64,000 nucleotides of DNA from Shinella curvata (GTDB taxonomy: Bacteria > Pseudomonadota > Alphaproteobacteria > Rhizobiales > Rhizobiaceae), in the NCBI RefSeq assembly GCF_022899935.1, contig NZ_JALJCJ010000001.1, positions 205,956-269,955 on the forward strand. The letters are read 5' to 3'. Of this stretch, positions 56,915 through 64,000 are shown piece after piece. The position numbers and the translations under genes are program-made. The notes under the pieces are model-generated. The model was not told the origin of the DNA, did not search any database, and saw only the letters and a program-made list of their open reading frames with translations. Position 1 is the first letter of the stretch. Each line of letters opens with the position of its first letter.

Positions 56915-57691
56915 ATGGCCAACCAAGCCCAGGCGCAAAAGATGACGGTATCGGCGACGGATGTCGCGGTCGAAATCACCAACATGAACAAGTGGTACGG
57001 CGACTTCCACGTTCTGCGCGACATCAATCTCAAGGTCATGAAGGGCGAGCGCATCGTCATCGCCGGCCCGTCGGGCTCCGGCAAGTCGACGATGATCCGC
57101 TGCATCAACCGCCTGGAAGAGCACCAGAAAGGCTCGATCGTCGTCGATGGCATCGAGCTCACCAACGACCTGAAGAAGATCGACGAAGTGCGCCGCGAAG
57201 TCGGCATGGTATTCCAGCACTTCAACCTCTTCCCGCATCTGACGATCCTGGAAAACTGCACGCTGGCACCGATCTGGGTGCGCAAGATGCCGAAGAAGGA
57301 CGCCGAGGAAGTGGCGATGCACTATCTGAAGCGCGTCAAGATCCCGGAGCAGGCCCATAAGTATCCGGGCCAGCTTTCGGGCGGCCAGCAGCAGCGCGTG
57401 GCGATCGCCCGTTCGCTCTGCATGAAGCCGAAGATCATGCTGTTCGACGAGCCGACCTCGGCACTCGATCCGGAAATGGTCAAGGAAGTGCTCGACACGA
57501 TGGTGTCGCTGGCCGAGGAAGGCATGACCATGCTGTGCGTGACGCACGAAATGGGCTTTGCCCGTCAGGTCGCCAACCGGGTCATCTTCATGGACCAGGG
57601 CCAGATCGTCGAACAGAATTCGCCGGCCGAGTTCTTCGACAATCCGCAGCACGAGCGCACGAAACTGTTCCTCAGCCAGATCCTGCACTAA
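56915..57691 (+). CDS. aapP: general L-amino-acid ABC transporter ATP-binding protein AapP
   Basis: 258 residues. Walker [10 protein letters not shown], signature [15 protein letters not shown], Walker [12 protein letters not shown], switch His in [10 protein letters not shown]. The N-terminal 25 residues are a short extension of the usual GlnQ/HisP fold. GAGAGGAAAC precedes the ATG. Last gene of aapJQMP, followed by a strong terminator. Confidence 0.97.
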   Translation: MANQAQAQKMTVSATDVAVEITNMNKWYGDFHVLRDINLKVMKGERIVIAGPSGSGKSTMIRCINRLEEHQKGSIVVDGIELTNDLKKIDEVRREVGMVFQHFNLFPHLTILENCTLAPIWVRKMPKKDAEEVAMHYLKRVKIPEQAHKYPGQLSGGQQQRVAIARSLCMKPKIMLFDEPTSALDPEMVKEVLDTMVSLAEEGMTMLCVTHEMGFARQVANRVIFMDQGQIVEQNSPAEFFDNPQHERTKLFLSQILH

Positions 57692-57713
57692 GCGGATCGG
57701 CAACGAGACACGG

Positions 57714-57740
57714 AAAGGCGGGCTCTCGGCCCGCCTTTTT
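57714..57740 (+). terminator. aap operon terminator
   Basis: Stem AAAGGCGGGC/GCCCGCCTTT with a five-base loop and a T-run ending at 57740. The convergent GlxA-type gene's stop begins at the last T. Confidence 0.88.
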
Positions 57741-58714
57741 CATTTTGCCCGCAGCTCAGCCCTGAGTTTCAGCGGGCTTGCGCCAAAATGATTGCGGAAG
57801 GCGCGTGAGAAGGCAGAGAGGCTGTCGAAGCCGCTGCGCAGCGCCACCTCCTGCATGGAGAGCGGTGTGTCGCGCACCATGCGCTGGGCCGCCGTCAGCC
57901 TGAGCCGCAGATAATATTTGCCTGGTGCGGTCCCAAGCCCGTTGGTGAACAGCGTTTCCAGCTTGCGTGTCGAAAAGCCGAGCCGGCGGGCAAGGGCCGC
58001 GATGGTCAACGGCCGGTCGATCGTGCGCTCCATCAGGCGTATGGCCGAGGCAAGCTCCGGCTGGTGCTCGCCCAGCCGCCCGAGCGAGACGAGCGGTTGC
58101 GCATCCGTTGCCGCATGGGTCTGATCATAGACGAAGACGCTTGCCACATCGAGCGCCACGGCCGAACCGAAACGCTCGCGCACGAGATGCAGCATCATGT
58201 CGAAGGTCGGCGACGCGCCGCCGGAGGTCCAGAGCGGCCCGTCGGTGACGAACCGGTCGGCACGCACATTGAGTGCGGGAAAGGCCGCCGCAAAGTCCTC
58301 CAGCTCCTCCCAGTGCGCCGTCGCATCCCGCCCGTCGAGCAGGCCGGAGCGCGCCAGAAGCCAGCAGCCCGATTCGATACCGGCAACGACGCCGAACCGG
58401 CGCGCGATCTTCTTCAACCGGGCGACAAAGCTGCGATCCGCGTGACGATCCTGGTTAAAGCCGGCGATCAACAACAGCGCGTCGCCGCTCGTTACGTCGG
58501 CAAAATCGCCGTCGACGCGGATCTCCACACCACACGTCAGTAGCACTGGCCGCCCCTGTGGCGAGAGGATTTTCCAGCGGAAAACCGGCTCCGGCACGAC
58601 GCGGTTGGCCGCGCGCATCGGGTCGAGCACCGAAGCCAGCGACATGATGGACGATTCCGGCAAGAGCACGATCGTCACGTGCAGTGGAGCTTGTTTTGGC
58701 GCTTCTTCATCCAT
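57740..58714 (-). CDS. GlxA family transcriptional regulator (DJ-1/PfpI + AraC HTH)
   Basis: 324 residues. An N-terminal amidotransferase-like domain (about 10-190, with GIESGCWLLARSGLLDG) is followed by an AraC-type double helix-turn-helix (about 225-320, IAALARRLGFSTRKLETLF and LRSGFDSLSAFSRAFRNHFG). Relatives control arginine/glycine-betaine/choline catabolism. The ATG is only six bases after a good -10 element, so the mRNA may be leaderless. Confidence 0.92.
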   Translation of the reverse strand: MDEEAPKQAPLHVTIVLLPESSIMSLASVLDPMRAANRVVPEPVFRWKILSPQGRPVLLTCGVEIRVDGDFADVTSGDALLLIAGFNQDRHADRSFVARLKKIARRFGVVAGIESGCWLLARSGLLDGRDATAHWEELEDFAAAFPALNVRADRFVTDGPLWTSGGASPTFDMMLHLVRERFGSAVALDVASVFVYDQTHAATDAQPLVSLGRLGEHQPELASAIRLMERTIDRPLTIAALARRLGFSTRKLETLFTNGLGTAPGKYYLRLRLTAAQRMVRDTPLSMQEVALRSGFDSLSAFSRAFRNHFGASPLKLRAELRAK

Positions 58715-58720
58715 GTGGAA

Positions 58721-58749
58721 ATAGTTAAAAAAGATGCGTTTTATGTCAA
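58721..58749 (-). promoter_or_regulatory. promoter of GlxA-family gene (probable leaderless mRNA)
   Basis: Consensus TTGACA (58744-58749), 17-bp spacer and AACTAT (58721-58726), with the ATG starting at 58714. Transcription would begin at or next to the start codon. Confidence 0.6.
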
Positions 58750-58770
58750 TCGAGAAAACGCCGTTCGGGC

Positions 58771-58902
58771 ATGATCGGCGGCACAGGAGATCTGGAGATG
58801 CAGCCGGATTGTGGTGAGAGCCCCTGTACCCCGAACACCCTGATCCGCAATTTTACCGGAACGGGTTGGCGAGCCGACAAGGCGGACCAACCCGTTTTTT
58901 TT
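58771..58902 (+). ncRNA. candidate small RNA or short leader transcript
   Basis: A strong intrinsic terminator (58861-58902) ends a plus-strand stretch of about 130 bp with no protein gene upstream on that strand, because the neighbouring GlxA gene is divergent. This suggests a short transcript. A possible 54-codon frame from 58798 (AGGAG eight bases upstream) runs through the terminator and is unlikely to be real. I could not identify a promoter or assign a known family. Confidence 0.35.
58861..58902 (+). terminator. intrinsic terminator upstream of BA14K gene
   Basis: Stem ACGGGTTGG/CCAACCCGT (58861-58869 and 58887-58895) followed by eight T residues. It lies in a region where no plus-strand gene ends. 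Confidence 0.8.
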
Positions 58903-58942
58903 GCCTTTTCCATTTTGAAATCAAACCTTTTGCAAAGGTGCA

Positions 58943-58967
58943 GGAACAGACCCCGACCTTAGGCGTT
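58943..58967 (+). promoter_or_regulatory. EcfG-type general stress promoter of BA14K gene
   Basis: GGAAC (58943-58947), 16-bp spacer, CGTT (58964-58967): an exact match to the alphaproteobacterial EcfG consensus GGAAC-N16/17-CGTT, 31 bp before the ATG. Confidence 0.7.
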
Positions 58968-58997
58968 CTAGTTTTGAACAACACGAAAGGTTCTCCC

Positions 58998-59447
58998 ATG
59001 TTGAAGCTCAAGACAGGCCTTGTCGCCGGCGCTCTCTCCCTGATGATGGCTGTCACGTCAGCAATCCCGGCGCAGGCGATCACCTTTGCCCGCGTGCCCG
59101 TTCCGGAAGCAACCGCAGTCGAAAAGGTGCAGTACCGTTATGAACGTCGCGAACGTCGTGCGGACCGTCGCGAATACCGCCACGACCGGCGCGCCGAACG
59201 GCGCTGGCATGGTCACCATGGTTATCGCTACGCCCGTCCCGGTTACCGTCGCCACTCTGACGGCTTCTGGTATCCGCTCGCCGCCTTCGGTCTGGGAGCT
59301 GCCATCGGCGGCGTGATCGCCAACCAGCCGTCAGCCGGTGGCTCACATGCGCAGTGGTGCGCAAACCGCTATCGCTCCTACCGCGCCTACGACAACACGT
59401 TCCAACCAAACTACGGCCCGCGCAAGCAGTGCGTCTCGCCCTATTGA
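58998..59447 (+). CDS. BA14K family protein
   Basis: 149 residues from the ATG at 58998 (AAAGG upstream). Signal peptide [20 protein letters not shown]..., cleavage near AQA. The mature N-terminus is extremely basic and aromatic ([19 protein letters not shown]), followed by a glycine-rich hydrophobic segment ([12 protein letters not shown]) and the BA14K C-terminal motif [20 protein letters not shown] with the final cysteine near the end. Brucella BA14K is an immunoreactive lectin-like surface protein. Probably under general-stress control. Confidence 0.9.
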   Translation: MLKLKTGLVAGALSLMMAVTSAIPAQAITFARVPVPEATAVEKVQYRYERRERRADRREYRHDRRAERRWHGHHGYRYARPGYRRHSDGFWYPLAAFGLGAAIGGVIANQPSAGGSHAQWCANRYRSYRAYDNTFQPNYGPRKQCVSPY

Positions 59448-59471
59448 GGCTGAGCGGATCACGAAAAGACA

Positions 59472-59495
59472 AAGGGCAGCCAACCGGCTGCCCTT
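59472..59495. terminator. terminator between BA14K gene and tRNA-Arg
   Basis: 10-bp stem AAGGGCAGCC/GGCTGCCCTT with loop AACC, between the BA14K stop and the 3' end of the convergent tRNA-Arg. Confidence 0.75.
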
Positions 59496-59505
59496 CTCTA
59501 CGCAA

Positions 59506-59582
59506 TGGCGACCCCTGCAGGGCTCGAACCTGCGACATTCTGCTTAGAAGGCAGATGCTCTATCCAGCTGAGCTAAGGGGCC
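59506..59582 (-). tRNA. tRNA-Arg (anticodon TCT)
   Basis: Cloverleaf on the minus strand: acceptor GGCCCCT pairs with AGGGGTC (one G-U), T-arm GCAGG TTCGAGC CCTGC, anticodon loop CCTTCTAAG with TCT. CCA is encoded at 59506-59508. Its 5' end is nine bases after the stop of the complex I subunit gene. Confidence 0.97.
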
Positions 59583-59591
59583 TGACGGACC

Positions 59592-59897
59592 TCAGTGTGT
59601 CCAGGGCTGCATGCGATTGAAGCGGAAATTGTCCGGATAGGCGCAACGCTTGCGCGTGGCTTCCTTCGGCTCGATCAGGCGGAATTCGATGCCATTGCGC
59701 TCGGCGTAGGCAATCGCCTCTTCGCTGGTCTCGAAAGACAGCTTGACCTGCTGGTACATGTCGCCGGAGCTCGTATAGCCCATGATCGGGTCGATCGTCC
59801 GCGGCGCTTCAGCGTCAAACTCCAAAACCCAGAGGTTGGACTTTGCCTTGCCGGACTGCATGGCGGTCTTGGCGGGACGATAGATCTTCGCGGTCAT
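59592..59897 (-). CDS. NADH dehydrogenase accessory subunit, NDUFS4-like (ETC complex I subunit region)
   Basis: 101 residues from the ATG at 59895-59897. Matches the ETC complex I NDUFS4 family, the bacterial counterpart of the mitochondrial 18-kDa subunit: KIYRPAKTAMQSGKAKSNLW, PIMGYTSSGDMYQQVKLSFE, SEEAIAYAERNGIEF and the C-terminal KRCAYPDNFRFNRMQPWTH. Probably binds the peripheral arm of complex I. Lies between tRNA-Pro and tRNA-Arg on the same strand. Confidence 0.94.
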   Translation of the reverse strand: MTAKIYRPAKTAMQSGKAKSNLWVLEFDAEAPRTIDPIMGYTSSGDMYQQVKLSFETSEEAIAYAERNGIEFRLIEPKEATRKRCAYPDNFRFNRMQPWTH

Positions 59898-60025
59898 CGA
59901 AGTGGCTCCAGAATTCTCGCATAAAGGCACGCCGTTCCGCCGGCGCGCGTCCGAGAATGCATAACCCAGATTCCGTAAAGGGGGAATGACCGGAAGAGCA
60001 TTTGGCATCGAAACGCCCGCCGGAC

Positions 60026-60102
<77 letters not shown>

Positions 60103-60194
60103 TCCGTCCCGGCGATGGCGGAGATACACGCATCCGCCCGATGCCGCAACAGCTAATGGCAGGTTTTCCCGTTTCCTGAGAGGATTTGCGCGGC

Positions 60195-60692
60195 CTATTT
60201 CGCCTTACGCAGCGAATCTATCAATTCGTTCTGCACGCGGTTGCCTGAACGGATGCCGAGGCGTTTCACCGTGCCACCGGTGAGTTCCAGCACATAGTCG
60301 ATCGGTCCCTGCGAATCGATGATCGCCTCGGAGAGCGGCTCGGCGTTCTCCTTGATGGCACGCACCTTGCCGTCCTTGCCGATAAACAGCATGTCGAGCG
60401 GGATATAGGTGTTCTTCATCCACATGAAGACCTGGCGCGTCTCGCCGAAGGCAAAGAGCATGCCCTTGTCATCGGCCATTTCCTGGCGGTTCATCAGACC
60501 CTGCTCGCGCTGGCGCGGTGTCACGGCAAGCTCCACCGCAAAGGCATGGCTCTTGCCGTCCTTGGTGACGATCGTCAGCGGCTGGATATCAAATTTTTCC
60601 TGCGCGAAGGCAGGGAGCGAGAGGCAAAGAAAAAGCGCCAAGAGGGCGCTTACCAGGCGCGCGAAGCCGAAATTCCGCGCCGAATGCCGCAT
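60195..60692 (-). CDS. DUF192 domain-containing exported protein
   Basis: 165 residues from the ATG at 60690-60692. Signal peptide (cleavage near PAFA-QEKF) and a DUF192 fold with VELAVTPRQREQGLMNRQEM, GMLFAF and FMWMKNTYIPLDMLFI. Function of the family is unknown. The start overlaps the TGA of the cold-shock gene (TGATG), so the two are coupled. Confidence 0.92.
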   Translation of the reverse strand: MRHSARNFGFARLVSALLALFLCLSLPAFAQEKFDIQPLTIVTKDGKSHAFAVELAVTPRQREQGLMNRQEMADDKGMLFAFGETRQVFMWMKNTYIPLDMLFIGKDGKVRAIKENAEPLSEAIIDSQGPIDYVLELTGGTVKRLGIRSGNRVQNELIDSLRKAK

Positions 60693-61270
60693 CAATGCGC
60701 TCTATTGCCAGGAACAGGCATGTCAGGGTGAATCTCGGCGGCCATGAGACCCTTGTCACCATCGCCAAAACGCACCAGCACGACCTGTCCGGGGCGAAGC
60801 TCCGTCAAGCCGAAACGCCGCAGCGTCTCCATATGAATGAAGATATCCTCGGTGCCCTCGCCGCGTGTCAGGAAGCCAAAACCTTTTGTGCGGTTGAACC
60901 ACTTGACGAGAACGCGCTCGAGCCCGCTGGACGGCGTCACCTGCACATGGGTCTTGACCGGCGGCATCTGCGAGGGATGCACAGCCGTGGACTGGTCCAT
61001 GGAAAGTATGCGGAACGCCTGGTAGCCGCGGTCGCGTCTCTGAATGATGGCGACAACGCGCGTCCCCTCGAGAACCGTCTGGTAACCGTCGCGGCGCAGG
61101 CAGGTAACGTGCAGCAGAACATCCTGCATGCCATTGTCGGGCACGATGAAGCCGAAACCCTTGGCGACGTCGAACCACTTGATGACGCCGGTGATCTCGA
61201 TCAGATCGACAGCGTCGCTGCTCTGGTCATCACGCTCTGTGATTTCCTTTGAAGACACTCTGTCCACCAT
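60692..61270 (-). CDS. protein with two cold-shock domains
   Basis: 192 residues. Two CspA-type OB folds: CSD1 about 26-90 (TGVIKWFDVAKGFGFIVPD) and CSD2 about 118-185 (VLVKWFNRTKGFGFLTRGEG), each with the RNP1 K-G-F-G-F core. Probably an RNA chaperone. Double-CSD proteins with this DUF192 neighbour are characteristic of alphaproteobacteria. The TGA overlaps the DUF192 ATG. Confidence 0.94.
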   Translation of the reverse strand: MVDRVSSKEITERDDQSSDAVDLIEITGVIKWFDVAKGFGFIVPDNGMQDVLLHVTCLRRDGYQTVLEGTRVVAIIQRRDRGYQAFRILSMDQSTAVHPSQMPPVKTHVQVTPSSGLERVLVKWFNRTKGFGFLTRGEGTEDIFIHMETLRRFGLTELRPGQVVLVRFGDGDKGLMAAEIHPDMPVPGNRAH

Positions 61271-61464
61271 GACCTGCCAGCCCCTCGATTACGCGTCACA
61301 TGAGTTACGGTTAACTGATTCTTGAGGATCAGAATAACATTGTCCCGATGCGAATGCGCAAGCCCCTTTGAAAGTTTTGCTGGCTGCATTGGTAGGCTTC
61401 AAGGCTTGCCTCAAGCTGACAAAAACCTCATCTTTTCGCGATTCCACATTTCGAGGATATTCCA

Positions 61465-61905
61465 ATGCGTTATCTCCACACGATGGTCCGCATCAAAGAC
61501 ATCGACACGTCGCTGCACTTCTACTCCACGCTTTTCGGGCTTGAGGAAGTGCGCCGTTACGAGAATGAAAAAGGCCGGTTCACGCTGATTTTTCTCGCGG
61601 CCCCAGAGGATGTGGCAACGGCGCGTGAAAATGCCGCCCCTTGCCTGGAACTCACCTATAACTGGGACACCGAGGACTACGCCGGCGGACGCAACTTCGG
61701 CCATCTCGCCTACGAGGTCGACGATATCTATGCCCTCTGCCAGAAACTCATGGACAATGGTGTGACGATCAACCGCCCGCCTCGCGACGGCCACATGGCC
61801 TTTGTGCGCTCGCCGGACGGCATCTCCATCGAAATCCTCCAGAAGGGCGAAAACCTGCCGCCGGCCGAACCCTGGGCCTCGATGGGCAATACGGGCGCCT
61901 GGTAA
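61465..61905 (+). CDS. gloA: lactoylglutathione lyase (glyoxalase I)
   Basis: 146 residues. Converts the methylglyoxal-glutathione hemithioacetal to S-lactoylglutathione. Metal ligands H5 (RYLHTMVR), E62 (CLELTYNW), H80 (FGHLAYEV) and E123 (GISIEILQ). NWDTEDYAGGRNFGHLAYEV is the usual GlxI signature; the length is that of the nickel-type class. Confidence 0.96.
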   Translation: MRYLHTMVRIKDIDTSLHFYSTLFGLEEVRRYENEKGRFTLIFLAAPEDVATARENAAPCLELTYNWDTEDYAGGRNFGHLAYEVDDIYALCQKLMDNGVTINRPPRDGHMAFVRSPDGISIEILQKGENLPPAEPWASMGNTGAW

Positions 61906-62242
61906 GGCTTCCTTGACGCAAGCCCCGGGCAAAGCTTGCGCCTTATATTCCGTCCAATGAACCATCGTTTCGCCGTATTTGACCGGAAATTCTTGCACTT
62001 CCGGTCAAATCGCCAGCGTGAGGGGCGTCCTGGCCGTTATTTAAGCCGGATTGTTTCCGTTTAGCGTTTACGGCTTCTTTCGCGTCGGCCTTTACACGGA
62101 AGGCCGAAACGATAACATCGCGGCAGCTGCAGTCCGACCCTTGGCATTATCAGGGTCTTTGCCTGCGGTTGCGACTGTTTGAAGATATGGCCCGATCGGC
62201 GGCAAGACCGGGGGCCCGAACGTCGAAAGCGGGGGAAAGCCT
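61906..62242. other. 337-bp intergenic region gloA / M15-like gene
   Basis: Contains a 12-bp perfect inverted repeat (annotated) and a smaller one (CGCAAGC at about 61917 with GCTTGCG at about 61934, ahead of CCTTATATT) that may end gloA transcription. GGGGGAAAG before 62243 is a ribosome-binding site. No gene is seen. Confidence 0.5.
61977..62010. repeat. perfect 12-bp inverted repeat
   Basis: ATTTGACCGGAA (61977-61988) and its exact reverse complement TTCCGGTCAAAT (61999-62010), spacer 10 bases. It is not followed by a T-run, so it is more like an operator than a terminator. Confidence 0.6.
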
Positions 62243-63589
62243 TTGCAGGACATGCAAGGAAAGTGGCTCGGCCTGAAGACGCTGCGGTATGGATTGCTGC
62301 TGGCCGTTTCGGTTGCCACACTCTCGGGCTGCGTTTCCGCAGTCTCCAACGATATGCGCGCGGATGTGAAACCTGCGCAGGAAAGCGACGAAACCGTCGC
62401 AGATGCCGGCATGGACGAGACCACGACGCCGGTTACGGCCGCGTCGACGGGCAATGGCACCACTGCCGATGCATCCACAATGGCGGACACCCGCCAAACC
62501 GCCGCCATGACCGGCCAGCAGGGTGAAGTCGACAGCGACAGGGCGGGTCTCGTCATGCAGTCGACGACGCTGAATGCCGGCCGTTCGAGCATCTATTCCA
62601 ACGGCACGCAGGCCGTCGCCACCAGCAACGCCTATGCCACGCAGACGGGCAGCGGGAACGCCGCCGTCAACAGTCTTTATGGCGGCTCCGGTGCGCAGGC
62701 CGCCGACCAGTCGGGACGGCTGCCGGTCGAGGACATGCCACCGGTCGATTCGTCCACCCAGCAACAGCAACCGCTCGAAAACCTCGGCGACGAGCAGGCC
62801 GTCGTGTTGCCGGAGACGGTGCCGATCCCGAAATCCGCGCGCTTGGCGCTCGTTGACGAAGCGGCAAGCGGCAATGCCGCAGAGCTGGCTCTTTCCGAGG
62901 AGACGACCGACAGCGCAACCGGCTCCGTGCCGGAAACCTCGGCTCAGGCTTCGCTCGCCGGAACACAGACGAAGAACCAGCCTCGCAAGACAGTGACGCT
63001 CGCCTCGCTCTTCAGCGGCAAGCGCGATGCGAAGGCGCAGTTCGACGGCGAGGGTTTTTCCGCGCAACCGCGCCGGGTTCTCAATCGCGACACAGCCGGC
63101 TCGACGCAAAAGGCGTCGCTTGGCAGCCTGCCCGGCGTCACCTCCGGCAGCTCTCTGTTCTCGAACGACCATTCCGAAGCTGAAGAAGTCGAGGATGGCG
63201 CGCCACAGTTCAAGGAAGTGGCCTCGCTTGCCGGCCTCGCACGCCTGGCGCCGAACGGCCTCTGGCTGCAGACCGACAAGGTGAAGACAGGCTGTTTCAA
63301 GCCGGAACTGCTGCAGGTCCTGAAGACGATCGAGAAGCACTACGACAAGCCGATCATCGTCACCTCGGGCTTGCGCGACGTGAAGGTCAGGCGCGCCAAA
63401 CAATCACTGCACACACGTTGCGAGGCGGCGGACATTCAGATCGCGGGCGTTACGAAATGGGAACTGGCCGACTATCTGCGCAGCATGCCGGGCCGCGGCG
63501 GTGTCGGCACCTATTGCCATACCGAATCCGTGCATATCGACGTCGGCCCTGAGCGCGACTGGAACTGGCGCTGCCGCCGGCGCAAGTGA
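62243..63589 (+). CDS. M15/YcbK-like D,D-peptidase domain lipoprotein
   Basis: 448 residues from TTG at 62243 (GGGGG upstream), or 445 from the ATG at 62252. Signal peptide with lipobox LSGC (C30). A long low-complexity, Ser/Thr/Ala/Gln-rich linker (about 35-330) leads to a C-terminal DUF882/peptidase M15-like domain with zinc ligands in SLHTRCEAAD (H390, D397) and SVHIDVG (H431). Probably acts on peptidoglycan cross-links or at the cell wall from the membrane; YcbK/MepK-type enzymes are D,D-endopeptidases. The linker length is unusual. Confidence 0.85.
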   Translation: MQDMQGKWLGLKTLRYGLLLAVSVATLSGCVSAVSNDMRADVKPAQESDETVADAGMDETTTPVTAASTGNGTTADASTMADTRQTAAMTGQQGEVDSDRAGLVMQSTTLNAGRSSIYSNGTQAVATSNAYATQTGSGNAAVNSLYGGSGAQAADQSGRLPVEDMPPVDSSTQQQQPLENLGDEQAVVLPETVPIPKSARLALVDEAASGNAAELALSEETTDSATGSVPETSAQASLAGTQTKNQPRKTVTLASLFSGKRDAKAQFDGEGFSAQPRRVLNRDTAGSTQKASLGSLPGVTSGSSLFSNDHSEAEEVEDGAPQFKEVASLAGLARLAPNGLWLQTDKVKTGCFKPELLQVLKTIEKHYDKPIIVTSGLRDVKVRRAKQSLHTRCEAADIQIAGVTKWELADYLRSMPGRGGVGTYCHTESVHIDVGPERDWNWRCRRRK

Positions 63590-63635
63590 TCCATTGATCG
63601 CAAGCTGTTGGAAACCAGGGATTTTCCATCTTGGC

Positions 63636-63657
63636 AAAGCCGCCCTCGGGCGGCTTT
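63636..63657 (+). terminator. terminator of M15-like gene
   Basis: Stem AAAGCCGCC/GGCGGCTTT with loop CTCG, then TCATTTTTTT. Confidence 0.85.
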
Positions 63658-63687
63658 TCATTTTTTTGTCACAACCGCTTTTTCCTG

Positions 63688-63716
63688 CTTGCGGAAGGCA
63701 AAACGCCCTTCTATAA
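63688..63716 (+). promoter_or_regulatory. promoter of first tRNA-Glu
   Basis: CTTGCG (63688-63693), 17-bp spacer, CTATAA (63711-63716), 14 bp before the tRNA 5' end: close to the rhizobial CTTGAC-N17-CTATAT pattern. Confidence 0.65.
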
Positions 63717-63730
63717 GACGCCCACCGCAC

Positions 63731-63805
63731 GCGCCCTTCGTCTATCGGTTAGGACGCCAGGTTTTCATCCTGGAAAGAGGGGTTCGACTCCCCTAGGGCG
63801 TGCCA
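63731..63805 (+). tRNA. tRNA-Glu (anticodon TTC), copy 1
   Basis: Acceptor GCGCCCT pairs with AGGGCGT (G-U at the first pair), T-arm AGGGG TTCGACT CCCCT, anticodon loop GTTTTCATC with TTC. CCA is encoded at 63803-63805. Confidence 0.97.
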
Positions 63806-63894
63806 CGGTTCCCTCCCCGAAATCGTTGTTTCTGTTCACGGAAAGCCGCTCCGTTTCCGCCTTTGAAAAAGTTGCAGCGAACGCGATTTTTCAT

Positions 63895-63923
63895 CTTGCG
63901 CATCTGCCCGGTCCCGACTAGAA
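63895..63923 (+). promoter_or_regulatory. promoter of second tRNA-Glu
   Basis: CTTGCG (63895-63900), 17-bp spacer, CTAGAA (63918-63923), the same geometry as copy 1 but with a weaker -10. Confidence 0.55.
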
Positions 63924-63937
63924 GACGCCCACCGCAC

Positions 63938-64000
63938 GCGCCCTTCGTCTATCGGTTAGGACGCCAGGTTTTCATCCTGGAAAGAGGGGTTCGACTCCCC
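63938..64000 (+). tRNA. tRNA-Glu (anticodon TTC), copy 2, cut by window end
   Basis: The 63 bases present are identical to copy 1, as are the 15 bases just upstream (AGACGCCCACCGCAC). The 3' part lies beyond base 64000. Confidence 0.95.

Noticed and set aside
58798..58962. 54-codon ORF with AGGAG upstream in the candidate small-RNA region
   Set aside because: It reads through a strong intrinsic terminator and eight T residues, and shows no family resemblance.

Overview
The window looks like a chromosomal segment of an alphaproteobacterium of the order Hyphomicrobiales, most likely family Rhizobiaceae. The reasons are a phosphatidylcholine synthase with the Pcs-type motif, an aapJQMP general amino-acid transporter, a BA14K protein, an EipB-type envelope protein, DUF3126, a GAAC-N7-GAAC LexA box, and two kinds of palindromic intergenic repeat that I recall from rhizobial genomes. 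The genus cannot be fixed from the sequence alone. Coding density is high, and I see no prophage, transposase, CRISPR array or replication origin.

Layout. 1-8.4 kb: part of a BMP-type (nucleoside/simple sugar) ABC importer, a quinone oxidoreductase, pcs, a UbiH-family hydroxylase, an AEC transporter and a CcdA-like protein, then tRNA-Lys. 8.8-17.6 kb: an accessory block on the minus strand holding a ferric-reductase-like flavohaem protein, a 1084-residue exported protein with four haem-binding CxxCH motifs, an OmpA-like protein and two exported caspase-fold proteases. The last three genes have overlapping stop/start codons. Next come a small orphan ORF and a serralysin-like RTX metalloprotease (18.2-20.0 kb). 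20.3-25.2 kb: lexA with its SOS box, comEC and gltA. 25.3-38.6 kb: a long minus-strand envelope/translation block in the order rpsB, tsf, pyrH, frr, uppS, cdsA, rseP, bamA, lpxD, fabZ, lpxA, lpxI, lpxB. 38.7-50 kb: eipB, a RidA/GDPD/FemAB-like/HIT/DUF3828 operon, azlCD, clpS-clpA, a phasin, DUF3126, cysE and an alpha/beta hydrolase. 50-58.7 kb: a zinc-finger protein, an FAD monooxygenase, metC, aapJQMP and a GlxA-type regulator. 58.9-64 kb: BA14K, tRNA-Arg, an NDUFS4-like complex I subunit, tRNA-Pro, DUF192, a double cold-shock protein, gloA, an M15-like lipoprotein and two tandem tRNA-Glu genes, the second cut by the window edge.

How the genes work together. The 25-38 kb block makes lipid A precursors (LpxA, LpxD, LpxI, LpxB), shares the acyl-ACP pool with fatty-acid synthesis (FabZ), supplies CDP-diacylglycerol and undecaprenyl carrier (CdsA, UppS), and builds outer-membrane proteins (BamA, RseP). 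It is joined to translation factors as in many proteobacteria. Pcs also uses CDP-diacylglycerol. The Aap proteins form one importer, and ClpS is the adaptor of ClpA.

The most unusual part is the 8.8-17.6 kb block. It predicts an exported module that combines multihaem cytochrome c, a peptidoglycan anchor and two caspase-fold proteases carrying EF-hand loops, with a similar C-terminal DUF4384-like beta domain in the cytochrome and both proteases. Its function is not known to me. The linkage of cytochrome c with calcium-dependent caspase-like proteases is the best candidate for an undescribed system here.
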